From NCBI GenBank assembly GCA_023055425.1, contig JALGPY010000001.1, forward strand, positions 114,371,057-114,435,056: a stretch of DNA of 64,000 nt, written 5' to 3'. Under the pieces are notes generated by a model. That model made no database searches. It had not been told where the DNA came from and saw nothing but the letters and a program-made list of their open reading frames with translations. This stretch comes from Linanthus parryae (lineage: Eukaryota > Streptophyta > Magnoliopsida > Ericales > Polemoniaceae). Made by a program: the position numbers and the translations under genes. Numbering within the stretch: the first letter of the stretch is position 1; each line of letters starts with the position of its first letter. Below are positions 56,018 through 64,000 of the stretch, one piece after another.

Positions 56018-57535
56018 CTAGAGCAAAACAGCCCCTACACCGGACTCAGAAGCATCGGTTTCCAAGACAAATGTCTCACCAAAATCGGGAAGATGGAGTA
56101 CCGGGGCGAAGAACATGGCCATCTTCAAAGAAGCAAAACTCTGAGCAGCCAACTCGGACCAAGAAAATGCATCCTTGCGTAAAAGATCGGTTAGGGGAGC
56201 GAAAATAGTGGCATAATCGCGAATGAACCAGCGGTAGTACCCTGTTAATCCCAAAAAACCCCGGAGTTGCCGAACCGTCGTGGGAGTCGGCCACGCAACC
56301 ATGGCTTGAGTCTTCTCGTTATCTGCCTGTACCCGCCCGTCAGAAATGATATGGCCCAGATATTCGACACTCGTCATGCTGAAAGTGCATTTCGAAAGCT
56401 TGACATAAAAGTGGTGGTCAGATAATAGGCGGAGTACCTTGTCCAAGAGCTCGACATGTAAAGCAAAGGTGGTGCTGTAGATCAGTATGTCGTCAAATAA
56501 AACGATAACACAAGACCGCAACAAAGGTCGGAAAACCCAATTCATGGCTGCCTGAAACCTAGACGGCACATTTGTGAGACCAAAGGGCATAACCAGGAAC
56601 TCCAAATGACCATCATGCGTCCGAAAAGCTGTTTTCCCAACGTCGTCAGAGTGCATGCGGATCTGATGATACCCCGAGCGTAAATCTAGCTTAGTAAAAT
56701 AGCAAGCAGCTCCTAACTCATCAAATAGCTCATCAGTAGTCGGAATCGGAAAGTGGTCAGGTACGGTGGCCGCGTTGAGCGTACGATAATCCACACAAAA
56801 TCGATATGTACCATCTTTTTTGCGAACCAAAATAGATAAGTAATCCTCGTAATGCCCGGGATCAAAACGTTGCTGGACGGCGGACAAGAAATCCATCCAA
56901 GTTGCAGTGGGATTGTTTGATTGATAATACCGTAACCATTCCGAAGCCGGATTTTCAACAAGCATGGCAACGATCTGAAATCTATCAGCTTCCGCGGTGC
57001 GATAATAATCGAAGAACTTTTGAATACGGAATATCCAACCAACAGGGTCGTCGCCATTAAAGCGGGGTGAATCAACTCTGAGGCGAGGTGCAGGGTCATC
57101 GTTTCCACCAGCTGATGTCCTTGAAGGGGGTGGTTGCCATGCTGGGTTCTGACCAGTGGTATTATAGACGGCCAAAACTGGGTTTCGCGCGGGTGCCGGC
57201 AGAGGTGCTAAAGCCAGTGGCGGCAAGCCACGGTTGAGCAGTTGGCGGAGTGAATCTCGGATTTCTGCTATCTCGGTGTCCCTAACGCGATCACGGTTAG
57301 CCTGTCGGTGATCGCGCTCTTCCAATTGGCGATCCCGTTCAGCAAGCTGGTCGTCGCAACGACGATCACGTTCATGCATATCCAGCCGCAAGTTGTTGAA
57401 GGCGACAACTGTATCCTCCTGTGACAGAGGTGGTTTGGCCGACTGGGACTGGGGTGTCTCTTCGACCATGGTAACGGCGGTGAGAGAGTCCGGGTTCGTC
57501 GCGGAGGCGACCGGAGAACGTGATGAAAGCACCAC
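56018..57535 (-). pseudogene. Gypsy gag fused in frame to RT by internal deletion
   Basis: One 505-residue open frame. Residues 1-230 are gag: a charged coiled-coil-like part (ERDRQLEERDHRQANRDRVR), then PRFNGDDPVGWIFRIQKFFD and EWLRYYQSNNPTATWMDFL. Directly after QQRFDPGHYEDYLS the frame continues with ILVRKKDGTYRFCVDYRTLN, the RT. The zinc knuckle, the protease and the RT N-terminus are missing, but the frame is kept. RT motifs follow: LDLRSGYHQIRM, MPFGLTNVPSRFQ and LFDDILIYS (usual YIDD has Phe for Tyr-Ile context), then the start of RNase H (ETDASESGVGAVL). The open frame begins at GTG 57535; a likelier start is ATG near 57469 (MVEETPQSQ). Confidence 0.9.
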
Positions 57536-57536
57536 T

Positions 57537-57968
57537 TGTTACCCAGACGGAAGGGAAAACAAAAAAACACAGAGAAGGGAGCGAGAGAGTTGAGAGAGTA
57601 AAAGAAGAGTTTAGGGGTTAAAAATTCTCATTATTGTTTTAGAAAATTTACAACCCTTTTTATACTATCGGTTCGACCTAAACCCTGATCCGAGTATAGA
57701 ACCGACTAGAAACCCCGGATATAGCTAACACATCCTACTACTTCACTGAATCAACTTTATCAACGTAAAAACGGAACAATTAAAACAATCTGAAGGTAAT
57801 TACGAAATAAACTAAAACAACTACTGTTTCTTCTTGGGCTGCACATAGTCCTTGAGATATTGTGGAGGAACGATAGTACGTCTTGCATGTTCCCTAGTTT
57901 CCCCTGAAGTACCGGAATGGTCTCCACTGGTTATAGTGTCCCTTGTAGGCGTTCTCATACCCGTATCA
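57537..57968 (-). repeat. Gypsy 5' LTR
   Basis: Partner of 53769-54216, without the terminal extra bases. The minus-strand sequence just inside (AGTGGTGCTTTCATCACG) is where the primer-binding site should lie; the tRNA was not identified. Confidence 0.93.
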
Positions 57969-58058
57969 AACCCATTAGGGTTTCCGTTACTTGGGTTTTA
58001 TTTAATAATTTAATATGACTCTTGCATGACCGCTAAGTAGATATTACAACTTGTGGGC

Positions 58059-59024
58059 AAATCACTACCCAAATCATATACTCTGGTACTCTAGGCACAT
58101 TAGATAACATCCTATCAATTAGGTTTTTTTTGTCCTCAATATAAATCACTTTTTTCTATCCGTTGCTCCCTTGTGAGCTCCTAAAGCACTCTTTCCACTT
58201 CCGCTCCATGAAACCGCCGCCTTGAGAGATGATGTGAGAGCTCAATATAGTATGTTTTGAGGAGAAGATCTTGAAACCCATAACTCCGAGCATATCTAAT
58301 TGTTGATCTCATGGCGAACACCTTGGCGATGGAAGAACTTTTCCTCGAGGGAACCAGAAATACGAAGGCTCTAAAAAATCCCTTTTGAGTATCTATCACA
58401 GATCCTCCACATGCAATCCCCAATTCGTCGCAAGTCGAAGCATGCGTATTCGTCCTCAAACGATCGACGCATGATAGTTTCCATTGCTTTCGCTCCAGAT
58501 CTAAATTTGCAACACCATTTCTAAGACCAGGGTTAGTAGTATCGTGAAGTTATGTTAGATGATCAATATCATTTGGAACAAAAAAATCTTTTTCAATTGA
58601 TTCTGAATCAAATAGTTTTTTGTTGCGAGATCTCTATATTTCCCAAAAGAAGAAGGAGATTCGCTTATCTGAGAACGATGCTACAAGTTGCTTCCTTTTC
58701 TGAATTGGACGTTTTACATTGATTGTTTTGGAGGTCAAGACAATGAGATCCCCAAACCAAAGGAGCCCACGAACATTGTGTAAAAAAGGTGCGATTCATC
58801 TTCTTCTGCTCTGCAGTTTATACAAACGGTGGATACATCAATTTTTTTTATTGATATTATTTTGCTTAACAGGAAAAGAATTGGTTAAAAGTCGCAAATA
58901 ATTATTTTTATCTTATCAGGGATGTTTAATGTCCAAATATTTTTTCAAAACTGATGCAGTCAGAACTAGAAGAAGAACAATAGTTTGAAGTACCGTCTTG
59001 GTTTAGGATAGTCATTGCTACATG
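58059..59024. repeat. Repeat X, copy 4
   Basis: Counterpart of copy 2 without Copia-1; it gives the empty site GTTTTACATTGATTG. Minus frame 58459-58181 is open (92 residues). Confidence 0.85.
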
Positions 59025-60119
59025 GTACTATGTCTTAACCGAGTCACCAATGTTTGTTTGTGTCCAAACTAATAGGATTAGTGGTAACTTCCCAAACAAA
59101 AAGGTGATAAAATGTCACATTTTCTTTACAAAATTACCCATATTTTGTACCAATTACGATCTTCAGACTAAAGCCTTAGCCGGTTTTTTAAATAGTATAC
59201 GTTGGGTTGTTAGCCACTTAGTTGTGCCAAACCATGGTCAAGCTTGTTAAAATATTTTTCAACCTGAATCATGCATGGATTAAAGTATAAATTTACGAAG
59301 AATTATAGAATTCATTATTTAGATTCACTAAATACATGTTTATTTATGCTAAGATAATTGACAAATGGTTTTCCAAAACATAATAATAGTAATCATGGAG
59401 TTCAATAGAGAGAAAAAGATAGACAAACATATAGTAATGGTGTGTTCCGATTTGATTTTCAGTACTCCACCTCTAATGGTATCATATTCTTCCACACAAA
59501 AAATTGACAATTTTGACAATTTATCAGGTGTTCTATGTTCTCTAATTAATTATAGAATTTAACTTATTATTTATATGTTATACTTATATATGTTAGAAGT
59601 ATCTATACGTAAGCATATTTTTGTATATAATAAAACATAATAAGGTGTCCCCTAAAAAAAGCATAATAAGGTGTCCGGATCGGGCTTGAGCCTTAATTAC
59701 ATAACCAAAGCCCAACCCATATGTTTTTTCGGGCTAAAATTTCAAACCAATGTAGGGTCAAAATTTGTTGATTGGTTGGACGAGTTGATCTGCCTACTGG
59801 ACCAATGCCTAGGGTATCCGCCCCCGACTACGACTGCAACTTCAGTTGGCTCAACTAAGCCTACTCGAGCCCATTTCTGGTTAAAATTGGCCATTTGGCA
59901 CATTTTACTTATAAATTTGACGTGATAAAAAATTCCTAACCCAATTTCTAAGTACGATCATTTGTAGGTAATCTATTGAGCCACTTTCAATGGTCGATTT
60001 GTATTGTACTAACTATTTATTTTACACCTAAGCATTTATAAAAGAATCATCAACTCGTATCCTCATTCTTAATACAATTGTTATATTTTACTCTGAAATG
60101 TTGTATTTTTTTGTGAATT
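59025..60119. other. AT-rich non-coding segment, copy B
   Basis: Collinear with 26329-27231 and 28461-28670. The uninterrupted TTTTACTTATAAATTTGACG near 59903 is the empty site of the Mutator-like element. No gene recognised. Confidence 0.7.
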
Positions 60120-60366
60120 AACTTAATATTTGGTTGTCAGTTAATGAATTGTGTTGAACGTGCTGTTCTTGGATCAATTGCAACAAAAGCAAAAACAAAA
60201 TGTTTTGTAATTACTTGTGTGTCTTCCGTTGACTCAATCTCTCGCTTTCTCATTTCCTTTTTTTACAAAACCCTATACGACGCAGTATAAATAGTGACCT
60301 CCAACTATCAATCTTCTTCACTCCATCGATAACTAGTTCACTCTCACTCTCAGGTTCTCCAGTGAA

Positions 60367-60495
60367 ATGGTAGCCAAACCCAACAAAAACGGTGTCTCCT
60401 TTCTTATCGACGAGTACAAAGAGTGCCATTACAGCAATGGCAACCCTGAGGTAGTTGACATTTGTACGTGGGGCTTTACACCACTCACATTTTGA
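60367..60495 (+). pseudogene. ZF-HD-like gene start, outer(+) B1
   Basis: 42 residues: MVAKPNKNGVSFLIDEYKEC then HYSNGNPEVVDICTWGF; a close counterpart of 28924-29052, with the same stop. TATAAATA is about 80 bases upstream. Confidence 0.5.
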
Positions 60496-60701
60496 CATTT
60501 ATAATCATTACAACAACAAAAAATTGTCATTTTTGCATGCCTTGTTTGTCATTTCTTCAATGCGTTTGATATCATCTCTCTCTTTTCCTTTCCTACTAAA
60601 CCTAGACGGAGAGGCTATATATAGTGCCTCCGAGTATCAATCTTCTTCACTCCATTAATTACTAGTTCACTCTCGCTCTCACTCTCAGGTTCTCCACTCA
60701 A

Positions 60702-60908
60702 ATGGCAGCCGATCCTAACAATAACGACGTCTCCTTTCTTATCGACGATTACAAGGAGTGCCATCACAACCATGGCAACCCTGAGGCGGTTGACGGTTGT
60801 CATGGATTCTTTAGGGAAAACCCCGTTGACGTAGTTCTGGTATGCGAACCCTGGGGTTGGGTTCACATCAGAACTTCGTCGCCGGGGTTTTTTCTAAGGA
60901 ATCCATGA
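60702..60908 (+). pseudogene. ZF-HD-like gene start, inner(+) B1
   Basis: 68 residues; the best zinc-finger match in the window: Y17-K-E-C20-H-H-N23-H24 ... V30-D-G-C33-x-x-F, as in ZF-HD and MIF proteins (Y.EC..NH...VDGC.EF), though three residues shorter between NH and DGC. Downstream, VCEPWGWVH, and in the neighbouring frame LGLGSHQNF, recall the second half C..CGCHRNFH of the same finger, suggesting one frameshift. ZF-HD proteins dimerise through this finger in the nucleus. The homeodomain half is not here; a candidate lies at 36498-36764. Confidence 0.6.
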
Positions 60909-61009
60909 AAATCATCAACCACCTCAGGGTTGCCATAGTTTTGATGGCATTCTTTCTAATCGTCGATAAGAAAGGAGACGCCATTATTGTTGGGATCTGC
61001 TTCCGTTTT
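60900..61009 (-). pseudogene. ZF-HD-like gene start, inner(-) B1, start codon lost
   Basis: Mirror of 60702-60810. The position of ATG (61007-61009) reads ACG; the remaining sequence still shows the ADPNNNG motif in frame. Without a start it is a dead copy. Confidence 0.45.
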
Positions 61010-61446
61010 AGTGGAGAACCAGAGAGTGAGAGTGAAAGTGAAATAGTTATTGATGGAGTGACGAATATTGATACACTAAGGGCACTATTTATAGCCTCTC
61101 CGTTAGGGTTTAGTAGGAATGAAAATGAGAGAGAGATGATATCAAATACATTGAAGAAATGTTGTAGTTTTTTTTTTTTTTTTTTTGACTTAATATTTGG
61201 TTGTCGGTTTATAAATTTTGTTGAATGTGCTGTTTTTGGATCAATTGCGACAAAAGAAAAAAAACAAAATGTTTTGTAACTACTTGCGTGTATTTCTATG
61301 TGTTGATTCAATCTCTCTCTTTCTCATTTCCTTTTTTTTGAAACCCTATACGAAACAGGTATAAATAGTGACCTCCAACTATCAATCTTCTTCACTCCAT
61401 CGATAACTAGTTCACCCTCCCTCTCACTCTCAGGTTATCCACTGAA

Positions 61447-61623
61447 ATGGGAGCCGGACCCAGCAACGACGTCGTCTCCTTTCTCATTGACGAGTACAAA
61501 GAGTGCCATCATATTTTGTATGTAGTTCTTTACACCACTCACATTTTGACATTTATATTCAGTGCAACAACAAAAAATTGTAATTTGTGCATGTCTAGTT
61601 TGTCATTTCTTCAATGTGTTTGA
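61447..61623 (+). pseudogene. ZF-HD-like gene start, outer(+) B2
   Basis: MGAGPSNDVVSFLIDEYKEC then HHILYVVLYTTHILTF. A deletion after YKECHH removes the NGNPEVVD part, so the frame runs into the sequence that follows outer modules. Confidence 0.45.
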
Positions 61624-61758
61624 TATCATCTCTCTCTCATTTCCTTTCCTACTAAACCTAGACGGAGAGGCTATAAATTACTCCCTCCGAGTATCAATCT
61701 TCTTCACTCCATTAATAAATAATGAACTCTCACTCTCACTCTCAGATTCTCCACTGAA

Positions 61759-61809
61759 ATGGCAGCCGATTCTAACAATAACAAAGTTTCCTTTCTTATC
61801 ACCGATTAA
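61759..61809 (+). pseudogene. ZF-HD-like gene start, inner(+) B2
   Basis: Starts MAADSNNNKVSFLITD and stops at TAA where the related copies have the YKEC tyrosine codon; dead copy. Confidence 0.45.
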
Positions 61810-61866
61810 AAAGAGTGCCATTACAACTATGGTAACCCTGAGGCGGTTGAGGATTGTCATGGATTC

Positions 61867-62061
61867 TTAGGAAAAATCCTGACGACAGAGTTCTGGTATG
61901 CAAACCCTCAGGCAGGGTTTCCATGTCAGAACTCCGTCGTCGAGGTTTTTCCTAAGGTATCCATAAAAACCATCAAAGACCTCAGGGTTGCCATAGTTCT
62001 GATGGCACTCTTTGTAATTGTCGATAAGAAAGACGCCGTTATTGTTTGGATCCGCTTCCAT
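61867..62061 (-). pseudogene. ZF-HD-like gene start, inner(-) B2
   Basis: 64 residues from ATG 62061: MEADPNNNGVFLIDNYKECH then QNYGNPEVFDGFYGYLRKN. YKEC is kept, while VDGC has become FDGF. Mirror of 61759-61860; TATTTATAG (TATA on the minus strand) lies near 62145. Confidence 0.5.
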
Positions 62062-62220
62062 TTCAGTGGATAACCTGAGAGTGGGAGTGAGTGTGAAATA
62101 GTTATTGATGGAGTGAGGAAGATTGATACTCGGAGGGCACTATTTATAGCCTCTGTATCTAGGGTTTAGTAGGAAAGGAAATGAGAGAGATAATATCAAA
62201 CACATTGAAGAAATGACAAA

Positions 62221-62397
62221 CTAGACATGTATAAATGACATTTTTTTTTTTGCGAAAATTATAAATGTCAAAATGTAAGTGGTGTAAAGCACCACGTACA
62301 ACCTGTTAACCACCTTAGGGTTGCCATCGTTGTGATGGCACTCTTTGTACTTGTCGATATGAAAGGAGACGCGGTTGTTGTTTGGCTTGTCTTCCAT
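62221..62397 (-). pseudogene. ZF-HD-like gene start, outer(-) B
   Basis: From ATG 62397: MEDKPNNNRVSFHIDKYKEC then HHNDGNPKVVNRLYVV. It keeps YKEC, unlike its A counterpart at 29901, so the Cys was lost in A after duplication. Confidence 0.5.
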
Positions 62398-62668
62398 TTC
62401 AGTGAAAGAACCTGAGAGTGAGAGGGAAAGAGTGAAGAAGATTGATAGTGAGAGGTCCCTATTTATACCCGCTCCGTATAGGGATTTGTAAAAAAAGAAA
62501 ATGAGAAAGGGAGAGATTGATTGAATACGTATCATGACATGCAAATAACGACGAAGTACTTTTTTTTTGCAAGTTGATCAAAGAACACCACCACAATGCT
62601 TTACGCCACTCATTAACTTGCAACCAAATACAACTTTCATTTCTTCTCTTTCAACTTCGTTTGATTTT

Positions 62669-62928
62669 GGGTAATGGACACTAAACCTATTTGCAAAAAG
62701 TATTTTGGGACACAAATCTCCTATGCAATTTTAATTTTTCACCACAACCCCATGCATATACATCTGAGACACATAACCCATGCATTATCAATTTTTCACT
62801 GAAACCCATGAACTATACATATTTGAGACATTTAACCCCAAATTAATAACGGGGATCAAATTTGTAACGAAAATTCATCACGTGCTAACTCTATGGATAA
62901 AGAAAAACAAGTTCAAAGACCATCACGT
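62669..62928. mobile_element. Left arm of the foldback MITE, copy B
   Basis: Matches 30192-30454 and then stops at the Harbinger junction. The 20-odd bases just before the junction (ATCACGTGCTAACTCTATGG) repeat a phrase found 50 bases upstream. Confidence 0.75.
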
Positions 62929-62944
62929 GCTAACTCTATGGATA

Positions 62945-64000
62945 ACAAGCCTGGATTTGGATTTGGTGGAATTCGGGCCCAAATCCAGTGTTTGGATATT
63001 TAAAATGACAATGAATTTGATTTGGGCCAAATCCACTGTGGATTTCGCGTGGGTTAAGTGAAGAAATTCAATTCCTAAGTCCAACCCTGTAATTTCAATT
63101 TCTCTATGCACGAGAGAAGCAACTCGCGGTGGTAGTATCTCTCTTCGTCTCAGGTCGTCTTCTACATCGATCCTCACAGGTCGTCTTCTAGATCGAGTCT
63201 CACCTGGTACGTCTCTCTCTTCCTCTCTTCTTCTGTCTTACTCTTTGTGCGATCTCGTTCGTGAAGTTGTGAGTAATGCCTAGGTTCTCTCTTCGTCTCA
63301 ATCTCATATTTCGTCTCAATCTCATAGTTCGTCTCAATCTCATAGTTCGTCTCAATCTTTGATTCGTACAGATTAGGGTTTCTATTTGTAGTGATTCTCT
63401 TTGTAGTGTTGATCTGATTTTTTATCGATCTGATTTTGTTATCGATCTGATTTGTCCAAGTATAGATTAGGGTTTCACCTTATTATCATTTAATCAATGA
63501 TTGTATGTTTCTGTTTCTAGTGTGAGCTCTTTTGGGGTTCTTTTGAGGATCAGCATCAGATTGGTTAGACCCAATTTGGGATTCTCCGGCGTCTACTGCA
63601 AAACTCACCTCCGCTGTACGTTATCTCTCCACACAATCTCTTCAATTTCACACATATCTTTCTTAATCTGATGCGCAACTGAGCTTTCTTTCATTGATTA
63701 ATTTCATGTTCCTCTTCTGGGTCAATTGTGTTTTCCGATCTCCGTCGATCTTCCAAATGAAGAGCTATGTTTTTTTGTTCGGTAGACGTTTTGACATCTG
63801 GGTTTTCGATTTCAGGTTTAGTTTCTTCGTTGTGCATAAGGGTTTCCAGGCTCTGGGTTGGGTTGACTTTTTCTTGGCTTTATGTTCATATGTGTCAATG
63901 CTGGGAAGAAATTGGTCCTCATTTTCATTGTTTTAGTCTCTGATCAGATCAATTTGATGGTTCAATTGCCTGTTTACGTGTTGTGATTAGGTTTTATCTT
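62945..64000 (+). mobile_element. Second PIF/Harbinger element, 5' part, running off the window
   Basis: Starts with GGATTTGGATTTGGTGGAAT and matches the reverse complement of about 6020-5400: the same TIR-proximal GGATTTGG repeats, TCGCGTGGGTTAAGTGA, the TCACAGGTCGTC repeats, a GTACGTCTCTC donor-like site, and GATCAGCATCAGATTGGTTAG near 63548. The outermost 20-30 bases of the terminus differ from the other copy. Only leader/intron sequence is inside the window; no transposase is reached. An 80-residue frame at 63694-63936 has no recognised family. Confidence 0.75.

Larger units (their letters stand above)
53769..57968 (-). mobile_element. Ty3/gypsy retrotransposon, internally deleted
   Basis: LTRs at 53769-54216 and 57537-57968 (448 and 432 bp) bound a minus-strand gag-pol. 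Flanks are AACCA and AACCC (a 5 bp target duplication with one change); copy A keeps the uninterrupted site near 20298. Pol order RT-RNH-INT marks Ty3/gypsy. At only 4.2 kb it is short: the end of gag, the protease and the start of RT are missing. Confidence 0.95.
53620..58031 (+). repeat. LTR-like segment, copy B, split by gypsy
   Basis: Left part 53620-53768, right part 57969-58031. Joined across the gypsy element it matches 20150-20358. Confidence 0.6.
60120..62645. repeat. Inverted array B of promoter plus zinc-finger-start modules
   Basis: Seven modules in the order outer(+), inner(+), inner(-), outer(+), inner(+), inner(-), outer(-). Compared with array A it has one additional inner(-)/outer(+)/inner(+) set in the middle. 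It therefore contains two palindromic inner pairs. Each module again has TATAAATA (or TATATATA in the first inner one), the CTCACTCTCA leader and the PNNN...YKEC frame. Confidence 0.85.
38376..62928. repeat. Large segmental duplication, copy B
   Basis: Direct repeat of 10893-30454, shifted by about 27.5 kb at its start. It contains a LINE at 43973-49995 and a gypsy element at 53769-57968 that are absent from A, and lacks A's Copia-1 and Mutator-like element. The zinc-finger module array near its right end has seven modules against four in A. Confidence 0.95.

Noticed and set aside
60868..61311. 147-residue minus-strand frame in array B
   Set aside because: It reads the inner(-) module in a wrong frame and runs into a T tract; the ATG position of the true frame is mutated.
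63694..63936. 80-residue Phe-rich frame near the right edge
   Set aside because: It lies in the intron-like part of the second Harbinger element and has no recognisable pattern.
1..64000. CRISPR array or prokaryotic operon structure
   Set aside because: The direct repeats seen are transposon or segmental copies of hundreds of bases; all gene families are plant nuclear.

Overview
The window is nuclear DNA of a flowering plant, most likely a eudicot. The evidence is intron-containing plant gene families (major latex protein, TCP, ZF-HD-like), plant-type Ty1/copia, Ty3/gypsy, L1 LINE, PIF/Harbinger and Mutator-like elements, and AT-rich spacers with TATA boxes. The species cannot be named from sequence alone. 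Almost everything is mobile-element DNA or gene remnants; the only ordinary gene structure is a two-domain MLP (Bet v 1) gene at 6899-8111, and it carries a frameshift.

Layout. 79-6550: a decayed minus-strand LINE, split by a PIF/Harbinger element (about 3303-6052) whose transposase is broken. 6899-8111: the MLP gene. 8200-10890: gene-poor DNA with an old, diverged tandem duplication. From 10893 a large block (copy A, to at least 30454) recurs in direct orientation as copy B (38376 to at least 62928). Each copy holds, in order: direct repeat X, a roughly 3.1 kb palindrome carrying two convergent TCP-like genes, a small non-LTR element, copia gag/integrase remains, a tRNA-derived SINE head, an LTR-like segment, repeat X again, and an array of inverted modules. 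Each module has a TATA box, a leader and the start of a ZF-HD/mini-zinc-finger-like reading frame.

Comparing the copies gives empty sites for later insertions. Only A has Copia-1 (21050-26021, TSD CATTG) and a 1.2 kb Mutator-like element (27241-28451, 9 bp TSD). Only B has a near full-length LINE (43973-49995) and a gypsy element (53769-57968), and B appears to be cut by a second Harbinger element running off the right edge (from about 62945). Between A and B lie Copia-2 (31270-36152, minus strand, TSD CAAAT), an isolated ZF-HD-type homeodomain fragment (36498-36764) and a decayed copia 3' end (37215-38132).

The most unusual content is the combination of two transcription-factor families, TCP and ZF-HD-like, each present as inverted duplications with promoters facing each other, and each doubled by the segmental duplication. 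Such structures can give hairpin or double-stranded RNA. That role is inference; the inverted layout is visible directly. All percentages and boundaries were judged by eye.
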